64,000 nucleotides of DNA from Biomphalaria glabrata (GCF_947242115.1 NC_074725.1:22006898-22070897), one strand, 5' to 3'; positions 1 to 11,545 are shown, counted from the first letter of the stretch. Numbers and translations are program-made. The notes: generated by a model not told the origin, from the sequence alone.

Positions 1-58
1 GATAGATAGATAGATAGATAGATAGGAAATGATTGATGGATAGATAGATAGATAGATG

Positions 59-131
<73 letters not shown>

Positions 132-133
132 GA
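1..133. repeat. (GATA)n microsatellite
   Basis: Tetranucleotide GATA runs, interrupted once near 25-45 by GGAAATGATTGATGGATA. A near copy of that interruption recurs just after the array (131-150), so the array has expanded by segmental duplication. It starts at the window edge and is truncated there. Confidence 0.95.
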
Positions 134-204
134 AATTATTCATGGATAGATATTTTATTTCTTCCTCACCGTTATGTCTATGTTTTTTGACTTTTTGTTT
201 ATTT

Positions 205-206
<2 letters not shown>

Positions 207-237
<31 letters not shown>

Positions 238-301
238 GTTTCTTTTCCTTATTGTCTCCATCTCTCATTCTTTTATTAAGTCATCTTCCCCCCCCCCCCC
301 A
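207..301. repeat. CT and poly-C simple sequence
   Basis: (CT)n at about 207-230, a pyrimidine-rich spacer and a run of about 13 C ending near 300. No coding content. Confidence 0.85.
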
Positions 302-974
302 CCCGTACCTAGAGACCGAGGACTAAGTTAAAGTGTTCACGTTGAACGTCCCCCAGCCCTCAGGCAGTCTCACCCTTATCGGACTTCAGTCCATTTCCCG
401 TCCAAATGGTGGCAGGGTTGGAGGGCCCATTATTAAGCTTACAATTATTGAGTCTCTGGGGGAAATGGAAGAGGAACAGAGACAAAAGGGAGCTAAACAC
501 AATGTACCGAAGAAAGATTGACAAATATGTAAGCAAGAAACAATGAGACATGATGTCATGTCAATCAAACCTGGAAGTGATTGAAAGAGCCTTGTTGGTG
601 TCAACTTAACATGTGTGAGTGTATTAAGTGCATTTCAAGTTGTAGCACTTGGACTGTGAAATTAGTGAAATAATTAGTATTCTGCATATAAAAGACATAT
701 TATTCAATGAAGGTTTAACAAGTGGATATTGTTTTTTTAAAGGATATAGAACTAAATAAATACAAAATTTAAAAAGTTCAAACACAGGAATTTATTTTGA
801 AATCATGTAAATCTTTCAGTAATCTACGATTTGTTTTCATTTATGCTACAAGTTTCGGTTTGAAAATGAAAAGACATTTTTTGACAAGATCGTCTGCAAG
901 TCAAGAGACTGTGAATGCCATGTGTGTAGGGACGGTAAAGGAGGAGGCGCGGGAAAACGTCATGACGAACAATA
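302..974. other. Unassigned unique-looking sequence
   Basis: Short ORFs on both strands (60-86 residues) lack coding character and splice support. AT-rich from about 610. I see no recognisable element. Confidence 0.5.
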
Positions 975-1285
975 AAGAGACAGAAAGAAGGAGAGAGAGG
1001 GAGAAAGAGAGAGTGGGAGAAAGTAGTATGAGAGAGCGGGAGAGATATAGAGGGTAAGAGAAAGTTGGAGAAAGAGTGAGAGAGAGAAAGAGAGAGTGGA
1101 AGAAAAGATGGGAGAGAGTAAAAGAGAGTATGAACAAGAGAGTGAGATTTGCAGAGACATAGTATGTGAGAGTTAAAAAGAAAAAGAGAGAGATCTAAGG
1201 GGGGGGGGGAATCAGATAGAATGACAGAGTGCAAGAGAGTGAGAGTTGATAGAGGAAGAGAGAGGTAAGAGAGTTTGCTCATCAT
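975..1285. repeat. Purine-rich (GAGA) low-complexity tract
   Basis: Imperfect GA/GAGAA repeats over about 300 bp with a G run near 1,200-1,209. The 153-codon minus ORF across it is only low-complexity Ser/Leu. Confidence 0.85.
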
Positions 1286-1289
1286 CCTT

Positions 1290-1765
1290 GACCTCCTTCA
1301 GTCGTAGAACGACTCTGGTTCATCTCGAACACTTTTTCATATGGCTGTGGAGCCCTGTTTTGGAGAGACACTCCCGTCCACAGATATTGCAGGTCATGGT
1401 GGCGTTCGCTTTAGTGGTAGAGGAGCTGGCCATTTTCCTTGTGGCACGCTTTCTTCAAGAGCCGATGCCCATGTTTTCTCGCTGTCCATGGCTTTCTTGG
1501 TCACTGTCTCTCTCCAACTAGTGCTGTCTAAGGCTGTCTTCCCAATGGTCAGTATCAATGTTCACTGATTTTAAATCCCATTTTATCACATCAACGTAAC
1601 GGAGGTGGGGGCTACCAGTTTTTCTTGAGCCAGACGCAAGTTGCCCGTACAGAATGATTTTCGGATGCGCTTGTCCTCCATCCGGCGAACATGTCCAAGC
1701 CAGCGCAGGCGGCGTTGCCAAAGGACCGTAAAGATGCTGAGAAGGCCTGTTCACGCGAGGATCTC
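1290..1765 (-). mobile_element. RTE-like LINE, 3' ORF fragment
   Basis: Minus-strand reading gives the typical C-terminus of a reverse transcriptase ORF: RRLRWLGHVRRMED, then after one frame change ILYGQLASGSRKTGSPHLRY and WEDSLRQH. Related to the fragment at 36,257-36,900. 5'-truncated and non-functional. Confidence 0.8.
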
Positions 1766-1792
1766 AGTATTACACAGTCTAGGGTACTAGAG

Positions 1793-2145
1793 ATAGTGAA
1801 AAAGAGCGTGTAAGTTAGGGAGAGGGAGGGAGGAGGAAAGAGAGAGGGGGGAGAGGGGGGAAGAGCCCAAGTGCGTTTTAAAATAAATTTTCCCTGTTAA
1901 AAGCCAAGTTGTCAAAATTATTCCCCTTGTATACCTTTGAAAAGTGATTACATCAAACGACATTTTCTCCCCAGAAAGTTTGACAACTCCACCATCACAT
2001 GATCCACCTATATCCGGTAAATAAAAAAGAAAAACCGAGAGATGAAGAGAGAGAGAAAGTGAGTGTGAGAGAGAGAGAAACATGTAAATACAGAGAGAAA
2101 GAGTAAGATAGCGCGAGGGAGAAAGAAAGAGAGACAGAGGGAATA
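1793..2145. repeat. GA-rich low-complexity blocks
   Basis: Two purine-rich blocks (about 1,793-1,865 and 2,035-2,130) flank about 130 bp of ordinary sequence. Apparent minus-strand ORFs are Ser/Leu low complexity. Confidence 0.7.
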
Positions 2146-2654
2146 TAAAAAGTGGATTTGAAAAAATAAATCCCAATGCCATTTGTTACTCTCATTATCA
2201 TTAAACTTTTCCTTTTTCCAGACTGTCCCCTGACTTCTAATTAGGTCTTCAGTTCATTAGTATTCGTCTTGGGTCTCCCTGTAATAATGATATTACAGTT
2301 GACTCTGATTTTTGTCTTGTCTTTGATTGCTAAACAGCTCGTATGAGTTTGTTGTTTTTTTATCCCATGCACATAAAATACACGCAATGGGTCACTTGCT
2401 GTTTCGATGTGATTCAAATTCTCTGAGATTAACATATATCAAACTGGATGCTAAGAATATTGGGGAGGAAAAGAAATGCTATAGAAATCACTCTCTTCAT
2501 TCCTACACCATAGAACATCCGAAACGGCGTTTGTGCATTTCTATCGCAATCTCCCAAGAAATCAACTTGAGCCTCGAATTCAGCTCACTCGCCCTCTTCC
2601 TAATCAACGTATTCGCAGCCTATCTTCCCTATCGTATTGTATGCCCTCTGGATT

Positions 2655-2775
2655 GCCTTTATAATGGTCCCGGGTTCGAACCCTGACCGGCGCTATATCC
2701 TGTTGTCCTGCAGGAGATTTGGGATAGGATGTCCTAATCTTCAATTCAATAGGAACATCCGTAAAATGCAGAGTA
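2655..2775 (+). mobile_element. tRNA-derived SINE fragment (third type)
   Basis: A perfect B-box GGTTCGAACCC near 2,674 is followed by a non-tRNA body (GGATAGGATGTCCTAAT, AGGAACATCCGTAAAATGC). This differs from the common SINE body elsewhere in the window. The 5' half with the A-box is not clear. Confidence 0.55.
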
Positions 2776-2959
2776 TAGCACAAAAAAAAGCATTTGGTTG
2801 TAGTCATGATGAAAACAAACCAATAACCAGCTGGTGATGGCTGAATTTTAATTAATCTTTTTATTTCCCAACTAATACGTTTTATTTATTACACTAACTT
2901 GGTGCATGTAGAGGTGCATAAAACAAATAAAATGGCAAACAGATTAGAAACTTCTTCGT

Positions 2960-3140
2960 TTACAATGAACTTCTTATAACAGAAACCCTACTTCCACTAC
3001 AGCCCAACATAACCAACACCCTGTACGGCAGTGCTGAACAGCTGAAGAAAACAGCACACTTTTTTCCTTGGCACAGTCTGCAAAAGAGCTGACAGCTGAG
3101 CAGCAATAAAGCTGGCTAGAAGAAGAAGAAGAAGAATAAG
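2960..3140 (+). mobile_element. LINE 3' end with (GAA)n tail
   Basis: Frame reading TLYGSAEQLKKTAHFFPLA, then a stop and (GAA)n at 3,119-3,137. This matches the last residues and simple-repeat tail of RNase H-bearing LINEs. Only about 180 bp survive. Confidence 0.6.
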
Positions 3141-3388
3141 AGAAACCAACTTTCCGGTTAAACTTATTCACACACACAAAAATTAATTTCCATGACTAGA
3201 TTACAGACAGCGGTAAAACTAAAGAGAGACCGGGAAAAGCTTCAGACAATGTGTTACTCTTCTGTTTGATCACTGTTCTGGTTCATGTTCTTCTGTTGCA
3301 TAATATTCTTTTTTTCCCCCACATTTCTTTTTATTTTGGTTGCGTGTGCCTCGTCAATGTTGAGTTTGAGCTTTTTACCAAGTTTGTG

Positions 3389-4155
3389 AAAGTTGGAATG
3401 TGGAAGTTGGTATGTGGAAGTTGGAATGTGGAAGTTGGTGTGTGGAAGTTGGAATGTGGAAGTTGGTATGTGGAAGTTGGAATGTGAAAGTTGGAATGTG
3501 GAAGTTGGAATGTGGAAGTTGGAATGTGGAAGTTGGAATGTGGAAGTTGGTGTGTGGAAGTTGGTATGTGGAAGTTGAAATGTGGAAGTTGGAATGTGGA
3601 AGTTGGTATGTGGAAGTTGGAATGTGGAAGTTGGTATGTGGAAGTTGGAATGTGGAAGTTGGAATGTGGAAGTTGGTATGTGGAAGTTGGAATGTGGAAG
3701 TTGGAATGTGGAAGTTGGTATGTGGAAGTTGGAATGTGGAAGTTGGTATGTGGAAGTTGGAATGTGGAAGTTGGAATGTGGAAGTTGGTGTGTGGAAGTT
3801 GGTGTGTGGAAGTTGGTGTGTGGAAGTTGGTATGTGGAAGTTGGAATGTGGAAGTTGGAATGTGGAAGTTGGAATGTGGAAGTTGGTGTGTGGAAGTTGG
3901 AATGTGGAAGTTGGAATGTGGAAGTTGGTGTGTGGAAGTTGGAATGTGGAAGTTGGTGTGTGGAAGTTGGTATGTGGAAGTTGGAATGTGGAAGTTGGAA
4001 TGTGGAAGTTGGTATGTGGAAGTTGGAATGTGAAAGTTGGAATGTGGAAGTTGGTATGTGGAAGTTGGAATGTGGAAGTTGGTGTGTGGAAGTTGGTATG
4101 TGGAAGTTGGTATGTGGAAGTTGGAATGTGGAAATTGGAATGTGGAAGCTGGAAG
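3389..4155. repeat. 14-bp minisatellite, about 55 copies
   Basis: Unit GTTGGWATGTGGAA (variants A, T or G at the degenerate site) repeated without interruption for 767 bp. Because 14 is not a multiple of 3, three units make a 14-codon repeat, and several frames stay open on both strands (up to 302 codons). Those ORFs are by-products. Confidence 0.97.
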
Positions 4156-4202
4156 TAAACAATTAAATCTTATTCCAAACTTCAGTTTCACTAACACTGA
4201 TT

Positions 4203-4262
4203 TAGTTCAGCTCAGTTGATAGAGCGTGGCGCTAACAACCCGAATATTGAGGGAGGGATTTC
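4203..4262 (+). repeat. tRNA-like remnant (SINE head)
   Basis: An A-box-like TCAGTTGATAGAGCG and an anticodon-loop-like CTAACAACCCGAA resemble a tRNA 5' half, but the B-box is decayed. Probably the head of an old SINE, not a functional tRNA. Confidence 0.45.
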
Positions 4263-4444
4263 CATACTGACCTATTGTAATTTCTCTTTTTTTTTTCAAA
4301 GACAAAATGTGAATGATTTGATTATCATATTATTCAAATAGAGAGTATGATTTTTTTTGCATGTAGTAACTGTTTAATTAATCACTTTTAGCTTTGTAAA
4401 TGTATGAATGTCAAACGAACCAAGAGATTAGAAACAGGGTTACG

Positions 4445-4740
4445 GCAGCGATTGGACTCCGTGATGACCTGCTAACTATCGTAAAAATAAAAAAACGCAA
4501 GCTTAAAATCTATGGCCATATTACAAGATCTTCGGGGCTCGCAAAGACCTTCCTTTAGGGAACAGTACCAGGAAAAGGAAGAGGCAAACAGAGAAAGCGA
4601 TGGGAGGACAGCATAAAAAAATGGCCTGCCATTGAAAGAGGTTCTAATTAAGGCACAAGACAGAGAGGAAAGGAGAAAGATGGTCGACTAATCTTGCATA
4701 GTGCCCCAACGGTCCAACCGACTAAGGGATAGGTCAAGGT
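4445..4740 (+). mobile_element. RTE-like LINE 3' end
   Basis: Reads KLKIYGHITRSSGLAKTFLQ, then QGTVPGKRKRQTEKAMGG and ends with the 3' UTR AAGGTCAAGGTAA. The same tail appears inverted at 13,262-13,512 and 11,455-11,545, and around the array at 25,388-27,690. 5'-truncated. Confidence 0.8.
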
Positions 4741-5048
4741 AATCTAAATGTATGCATGTATGCTTCTCATTGTCTGTTTTGTCATGATCTGTTTTTTTGT
4801 TTCTGTTCTATAAATGATCGATTTTATCATGTTTTTATCAAATTCTGTTTAAATTGCTTTGAAACATAATAATCAGAGGCGATCCCAAAGGAGGGAACTA
4901 GAAATAGCTACATGTTCAGAGAAGGAGCCAAATGGGTGATAAGGGGGCACTTAACTATATGTCCACTTTTATCTGACATAATATAAACAGTACTTTTAGG
5001 TAGATAATTTGAAAGTGTTATCTACAGAGAAAGAAACAACGGAATCCA

Positions 5049-5080
<32 letters not shown>

Positions 5081-5894
5081 GAAAGAGATGGATAGATAGA
5101 GATTGATTGTGACAGCTAAAGATCAAATGATCCAAGTCTAACTACTGTACTTCTTCCATGGATTCAATTGTGTCTTCAATGGCATCACTTACTAGAGATA
5201 AGATCCCATAATTAGTTTCTTTTCTTACCGATGTTACAATATTTCTTAAGTCTAGACAAACATATTGGTGTAAGGAGTTATTATTGCATTGTATATTTTG
5301 AGCAATGTCTCTATCTTGTAGACATTAATTGAGCAACTGCAAACTTCAATCTTCTCAATCTACTTGATTCTTTTTCAAAGTTTTTATTTCACATTTTTAC
5401 TCATAAAAGTAACAAGTAACATAGAGACAAAAAGATATGTCATTCTCCTCCTTTACAAAAATTAGTAGCATCCGTTAGAGGGAATACTTTGCTCTTAACA
5501 ACTATTGAAAGATAGACCGAAATTTTATTGGCCAGCCACTATTTCCAAACCCAGAGTTTTCAATGTGCGACCGATTTGTTAGTAATTTTGTTTTTCGAAA
5601 ATATAAATAAACTGTCAAACGTGCAGGTAAATTGTTTTTAAGATCCGTGTCCAGGTTCTAGGTTTGGCCAATGAAGAATGAGTAGGCCGGTAAGATGAAT
5701 TGTAAAAATATTCTTTTATTCAGTATGTTTGAAACAAAACAACTCAAGATTTATAGCTCATGGTGTTAGATTTATGAATCCACCAATATCTTGGAGAACA
5801 AGCTTCAGCTAATGTCGCTAAAATTTGCTTTTGTAGCCTAGATATAAGTCTATATTTTATTCACATTATTTTATAACCTTGCATAATTTTCAAT
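4741..5894. other. Unassigned AT-rich sequence
   Basis: Contains a (GA)n run near 5,055-5,090. No ORF of note and no element recognised. Confidence 0.5.
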
Positions 5895-6125
5895 CTAAGG
5901 AGGCGCAGTGGCTGAGTGTTAAATGGCTTGCCTTTCGAACTGAAGGGTCCCGAATCCTGGTCCACACAGCTCTACTGGGTTCCTGACATTACTTCGATGA
6001 AAATAAAGGGGTCGGTCGTTGTGCTGGCCACATGACACCCCCGTTAACCGTGGGTCGAAGAAACAGAATATCTTAACATCATCTGCCCCATATATTGCAA
6101 GATCTGAAACGGGTGCTTAGAATTT
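5895..6125 (+). mobile_element. tRNA-derived SINE
   Basis: Starts GGAGGCGCAGTGGCTGAGTG (A-box region), has a decayed B-box and the shared body GTGCTGGCCACATGACACCC ... GTTAACCGT ... CATCATCTGCCCC, ending near GATCTGAAACGGG. Member of the commonest SINE family here (eight copies or parts). Confidence 0.85.
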
Positions 6126-6769
6126 TCAGTGTGACACTACTCCATCTTTCGTTAAAATTTCTCTAGACCGCGTTATACTCTATTATATATAAACATATAA
6201 CTATGTAGCTAAATATTATTATTTGTATATTCAAATACATGACAGTTCCTTCTAACTGTGTTTTTTTTTAACAGATTTAACCCTAGAAATGCTTATTAAC
6301 ACTCTTACTTTGACGTATGTTATAATATTTTATAACTGTAGTTTAGGCCAATATGCCAATAAAATTATTTTTTTTAAGTTGAAGGTGTAACCCCTTCCCA
6401 TTTTCTCTCAGTTAATGGGGAGGACTTTGAGTCTACAGGAAAGATCTTGACCTAACAAGAATGCTTTCTGTGGCACTCAGAACTCTGGCAAAGTGTATTG
6501 GGGAAATGGAATTCCAACATTCCACTTCGTCTCTCTATGTCTCCACAGGAGGCACAGGAAGGCACCATCCGGGCAGAAGACTCAGAGGTGGGAAACCAAA
6601 CACATTGTGATCTCAACGCCATTTGATTCATGGGGTAAAACAAACGAACATTTCTACTCGTGGCATAGCTTGGGAATTGTTCGTTTCCTTCTTCTCCCCA
6701 CCTTTTATTAACATTAAATTAACATGTGCGTTTGTTTTACATTGGCTGGTGTCATAAGTGTTGGCGTCT
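6126..6769. other. Unassigned sequence
   Basis: No element or gene recognised. Overlapping short ORFs near 6,450-6,710 on both strands lack splice or homology support. Confidence 0.4.
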
Positions 6770-6870
6770 ACTTCGGACGGTTTTGAGAACAGTTTGACAC
6801 ACGATGTCGCCACTGCATCGATGAAACAGTAGACCACATTCTCAATGAACGTCGCCGTTTTGCATGAAAG
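6770..6870 (+). mobile_element. LINE RNase H-tail fragment
   Basis: Plus-frame TRCRHCIDETVDHILNE matches the Cys-His motif after RNase H in LINE ORF2 (compare the copy at 29,520-30,300). About 100 bp only. Confidence 0.55.
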
Positions 6871-8129
6871 GCGATAGGGACAGGGATATGTACGGGAACA
6901 GGACGACCTATAAACTCCCCCCTCCCCCGCTTTCTTTCACGTGCTGTAAGGGAGTAATCTCAGCATGTTCGTTTACTAATGGGGTTTCTGATAAGGTGTC
7001 GTAAGTGAAACTGAAAGAGAGTACGATATAGAGACCTATATATAGAGAGTATTATAGAGAGAGTCTACCTGAGATTGATTCCTTTATATATTGACTAATG
7101 AAATGTGGAATAGGTTATAACATCTGTCTGCTTGTATACAAATTGGATCTTGTTTTAAATGTCCTTATTTCTGGTGTGGTCGTTTTGAATAATACCTTGA
7201 ATCCTTTTGTAGCATCTCGATTCCATGGCTAGAAACTAGCTATCGAAGCATGTTCTAATATTAGTCTATTTAGGCAGATAGTTTCGAATGTATTATTGCA
7301 TTATTGCATGAATGTACTTGAGATTGTAAGAGTGACTGAGGGAATAAACGAAGATGGAAACAAAGAGGGTCAGTCTAGATGTGTACCTGAGAGTGTTAGT
7401 ACAAGCAAGCCATGAGTAAAGATTTCGGTATAGGAGTTAAGTAATCTATGTTGTGTTTGTTTTGTCTACCACATTTGTGACTTTATCTTAGTGGTAATTA
7501 AGAAAGGTAATTAAGGAACTACATTTCTTCAAAGAACCATTAGATCTACTAATAGTTAAAATATAAAACTGTAAAAAACAAGATTTCCTATTTCTTGGTT
7601 TTGGTATGATCTTAAGTCCAATCTGGACTAGCCCATCTCTAGGCTTCACACTCAACCCCCCTCCCCTGTAACCTATGTGTTCTTCCATTCGCTCTAAGTA
7701 AACTCGGTGTGTCATGTTTCTATATCTATATCATCCCTCCCCGTCTCATTAGATGTTATTTATGCTCGTGCGAGTGTGATTGTGTGCGTGTGGGTGTGTG
7801 TATGCGCTGGTAAACTCATAGACTCCCCCCGCCCTGAGAGCATCTTTAGTTCGCTCCAGATATCAGTCCGGACGTAAATTGGTACTGACGGGAGAGAGAA
7901 AGTTAGATCACGGGGTCGTTATCACTGACCATAGTTTCTGAAGTGGACGTCCCAGGGATGATGTATGCTCCCAGGCTGTGTCCGTCTCGTAATGAAGGTC
8001 CACGAGCGGTCAAGCGTGCTTTAAGTGGATGAGAGATGTAACATGGGAATTATGACAAGGGCGTCGCTTGGGTTTTAAATATGAGAAACGTCTAAAACAG
8101 AAACAAAAAAAAAGGTAAAGTTCTCATTT
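6871..8129. other. Unassigned sequence
   Basis: No gene or element recognised. A short GT-rich run lies near 7,770-7,800. Confidence 0.4.
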
Positions 8130-8345
8130 CAGACCTTGCGATCTATAGGGCAGGTGATGTAAAACTCATCTGTTTCACAGGCCGACGGTTAACGAGGGTA
8201 TCATGTGGCCAGCACAACGACCAGCCGCCTTTAGGTTCCTCGAGTAATATCAGGTTCCCATTAGGGCAGGGTGCATTCAGAGGCGTCTAGAAAATCCCAA
8301 AAATCAAAATCTCAGACTTCACCGAGATTTTGAACCAACGAGCCA
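8130..8345 (-). mobile_element. tRNA-derived SINE, minus orientation
   Basis: Reads AGACCTTGCGATCTATAGGG ... ACGGTTAACGAGGGT ... GGCCAGCACAACGACC, the reverse complement of the common SINE body. The tRNA-like head is lost or decayed. Confidence 0.8.
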
Positions 8346-8480
8346 CATTCGTTGTGGAAAGTGAGGGCGGTAGGTTTTTGTGCTGGCCACATGACACCCA
8401 CGCTAACCGTCGTACATAGAACATAAAAACAGATGACATTTACATTAGCTGCCTTAAGATACCAGCTCTGAAGGGGGCTC
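8346..8480 (+). mobile_element. tRNA-derived SINE 3' half, facing the previous copy
   Basis: GTGCTGGCCACATGACACCC followed by CGCTAACCGTCG and the tail. With the copy at 8,130-8,345 it forms an inverted SINE pair. Confidence 0.75.
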
Positions 8481-8823
8481 TTTACTTACCAATAACTACT
8501 TACTACTTTTACCAACAGATCTGTATATACGTTGTGAAGTTATACACTAAAAGAGATACAAAGTAAAATCATTGGCCTAAAATGTTAACACGTGATAGTT
8601 TACAGGTCTGTCACAAGCCTGTGTATTAACTTGTTTGTGTACTTTAATTTAGTAATATTAATTTTAAAAAACGCAAACGTCACAGCTGTGTCATACCTTT
8701 CATTTATCGTCCAATTCAGATTTGTAGTGCTGGAGATGACATTAAATGAAATCTGTTTTTCAAACCATTAATTCAATTTTTTTTATTATATTCATAAACC
8801 TAATTGCTGTTTACAGCACAGTA

Positions 8824-9029
8824 AAATGGCGTTGCTAGGGTAGGAGAGGGGGCTCCAAATTTGAAAATCCCCTGGGCCCCCACTTGAGAGGTCCCCCAAA
8901 TGTGTGTTCGAATTTTTTTTACATTAAATATTACACCATTATCTCATGTCATGATGTCTCATGTCAAAATGCAGGGGCCCCTAAAGAGGTCAAGCCCCCC
9001 GGGCACCCAAATCCCTAGCTACGCCACTG
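8824..9029. mobile_element. Candidate hAT-type MITE
   Basis: Ends TGGCGTTGCTAGGG and CCCTAGCTACGCCACTG are imperfect inverted repeats of the CAGTGGCGTAGCTAGGG type. Flanks GCACAGTA and GCACACTG could be an 8-bp target duplication with two changes. The interior (CCCCTGGGCCCCC, GGGGCCCC) is C/G-rich and has no ORF. Old copy. Confidence 0.55.
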
Positions 9030-9769
9030 GCACACTGCCACCTTCACGAATGTCTTTGTAGCCGCTAAGTGGGCCTAAGTTGAGTTGATTGATTTCTCTT
9101 TTGCACAGATTTGCAGTGCTTCTTCTGTTACAGAAAAACGTTTGTACAGAAAGCCGGACGTATTACTTTTATCTGCTCATAATGATTTTTTGTTTCAACA
9201 ATAACAAGGAAGGGACTTTTGAAAGATCCGTCAGTTGAACGTCCAAGATCCATCCCTTTGAGTTAACTTACACTTCAGGATCTGCCAACGTCTTAAGAGC
9301 GTTAGAAGAAAAATTGATGTACTTGGCCGAACTTAGGAACAGGAAAGGGGGGGGGGGTGCCAATGATTTAGAAATGTTGTAAACGGTATTGTTTCAACCC
9401 CATTATTTTTTTATGTTGGTCAAACATTGTGTTAAAATGTCACAACTGCAATTGTCTACAGTTTTGTGGATTCGTAAAGTCGTAAGAATTGAGAGATAGG
9501 TTATAGAATACGATCTTAAAGTTGTTGTTTTTTAAATATGCTCTACTAGCACAAATATCGAAGTAAATCAAACAATCAATAAAAAAAAAAACTCACTTAC
9601 AAATTGATAAAAAGATCTCTTTTAAACTACCAAACAGATGAAGTTTCTTATGCACGCTCCTGTTACCTCTTAGGTGCTCACTAAGGCACGGTTTTGACAG
9701 GTTTGCAACCTGAACGCTACAATTCGCGAAAAAAAAACGCAAGCTTTCTATTAAACCTTTGTATTTATT
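9030..9769. other. Unassigned AT-rich sequence
   Basis: Contains a G run near 9,347-9,356. No gene or element recognised. Confidence 0.45.
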
Positions 9770-10138
9770 AGCGGCCCCCGAAAGGGGAAAAGACGCTATT
9801 AGTTTTGTGCGAAATGTCTGTCCGTCTGTCCCGTTTAGATCTCGTAAACTGGAAAAGATTGAAAATCCGACATCACAATATTTTAGACCATTAAAAGTTC
9901 TGATGCAACGGCAAATTTTTTTCTGAAAGCGATAAGTCTAATTTTTAAAATCAGTTATGCAAGAAGTTTTTTTAAAGAGAAAAAGCTAATTAGTATGCAT
10001 TATAAGCTAGAACTACATTAAAACGAATACTAATCTTCTAAACTTCATTTTCGTGAAAATATTTTTGATGCGTTTTCGTTGTGAACATTCGAATAAGAGA
10101 TTGAGCCTTTTCAAAATAATTACATCAATTATAAGACA
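9770..10138 (+). repeat. Interspersed repeat B, unknown class
   Basis: Begins GCGGCCCCCGAAAGGGGAAA, then CTATTAGTTTTGTG and a TCCGTC run. The same order recurs at 35,207-35,585, and a piece at 34,387-34,505. No ORF. It ends exactly where the Helitron begins. Confidence 0.7.
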
Positions 10139-11138
10139 CTAGCCTGGCATTACCCGCGGCCTGCGGGTCTAAGTTTGTGTTTACTAATGTAGTGGATTGG
10201 ATTTAGATGTATGTAAAACTTAGCTAATGATCCTTTCACGTTATTTCTCTTTCGCTGCGAAAATAAAATTAGTTTTGCGAAAATGGATTTACCCGCAGTC
10301 AATACATTATTATCTATTAAAAACGAAAAGAGCGATAGCTTTGTTAAATGAATGGGATTATAAAGTGAACAATTAAACGAAATAATTATTAGTACGCGAA
10401 TCATGAATGAATATAGATCTAGGCCTATCTCAACTCGGCTTCGCAGCTTTCGTAAACGAATGTAGCTTTAGAAAACCAAATTTGAATGTTTATTTGATCA
10501 AAATATGAAATGAATGGACTTTAATTAAAATGTTTATGTGTTAAAGTATAAAACTATCTGTGCGAAGAGAAGTTTTATCATCTTAGAGTTGAATTAGAGT
10601 TTTAGATCTAGGGATGGGATTATAAAGTAAACAATTAAACGAATTAATTTTTAGTACGCGATTCATTACGGTATTGTCTAATGAAAGAATGTTCGTCAGG
10701 AAATCTGTAGTCACAGATATAAGGAACTAATTTATGTAAAAAATGCTTTTGAAACACAAAATTGAAGGTTAATTTTATTATATAATGAAATCAATGGACC
10801 TTCTTTTGTATTTTCTTGTGTCAAAGTAAAAAACTATCTGCGCAAAGTGTATTTCTTAAAATTAGATCTAGGTCTAAATCCTTTCGATCTTTTCTCATGT
10901 CAACATTGTAGACATGGCCTAGATCCATAAAATACTATAGCTGTAATAGAGTCGGACAACTTTATTTTTTTTTTGAGGGTCTTAAGTTTGTTTTAGGTCT
11001 ACAATACATACACTACGGTCTAAGTTAGTACCCAAGGAACATTCCTGCCTAGTTTTATCAAGATTGGTCAAGCGGTTTTGATGTCTATAAGTAACATACA
11101 TACATACATACACCTCACATTCTACTTTATAATATAGA
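10139..11138 (-). mobile_element. Non-autonomous Helitron, 1,000 bp
   Basis: On the minus strand it starts TCTATATTATAAAG (11,138) and contains the phrase GACCAATCTTGATAAAACTA seen in many animal Helitron 5' regions. It ends with a 6-bp-stem hairpin (ACCCGC-AGGCC-GCGGGT), nine bases and CTAG (10,139). It sits between a host A and T, the expected Helitron target, with no target duplication. No Rep/helicase coding sequence is visible. Confidence 0.8.
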
Positions 11139-11150
11139 TAAGTAAAGCCA

Positions 11151-11421
11151 GGAGAGGCGCGGTAGCTGAGCTGTAACGCGCATGGCTTCTGATCCGGGGG
11201 TCCCGGGTTCGAATCCTGGTGAAGAATGGGATTTTCAACTTTGGCATCTTTGGGCGCCTCTGAGTCCACCCAGATCTAATGGGTACCTGACATTGGTTGG
11301 GGAAATGTAAAGGCGGTTGGTAGTTGTGCTGGCTACATGACACCCTCGTTAACCGTAGGCCAAAAAACAGATGAACTTTACATCATCTGCCCTTTAGACC
11401 ACAAGATCTGAAAGGGGAACT
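11151..11421 (+). mobile_element. tRNA-derived SINE, best-preserved copy
   Basis: tRNA-like head with A-box GGTAGCTGAGCTG and perfect B-box GGTTCGAATCC, then the body CAGATCTAATGGGTACCTG, GTGCTGGCTACATGACACCC, CGTTAACCG, CATCATCTGCCC and end GATCTGAAAGGGGAAC. About 270 bp. Internal RNA polymerase III promoter elements appear intact. Lies 12 bp after the Helitron. Confidence 0.9.
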
Positions 11422-11454
11422 AGCTAGGCCAGGTTCACATCTAACTTTGCATTC

Positions 11455-11545
11455 ACTTACACCTATCCTTTGATCTGCTGGACCGTTGGGGCACTACACA
11501 AGATCTGTCAACCTTCTTTCTCCATTCTTATCTCTCATTTGTCTT
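11455..11545 (-). mobile_element. RTE-like LINE 3' tail fragment
   Basis: ACCTATCCTTTGATCTGCTG and GACCGTTGGGGCAC match the inverted 3' end of the LINE at 4,445-4,740. About 90 bp. Confidence 0.65.

Noticed and set aside
824-1285. 153-codon minus ORF
   Set aside because: Low-complexity Ser/Leu translation of a GA-rich tract.
3254-4197. Two minus ORFs of 288 and 302 codons and several plus ORFs
   Set aside because: By-products of the 14-bp unit; several overlapping frames are equally open.
4203-4262. Functional tRNA gene
   Set aside because: Acceptor stem and B-box do not fit; treated as a SINE head remnant.
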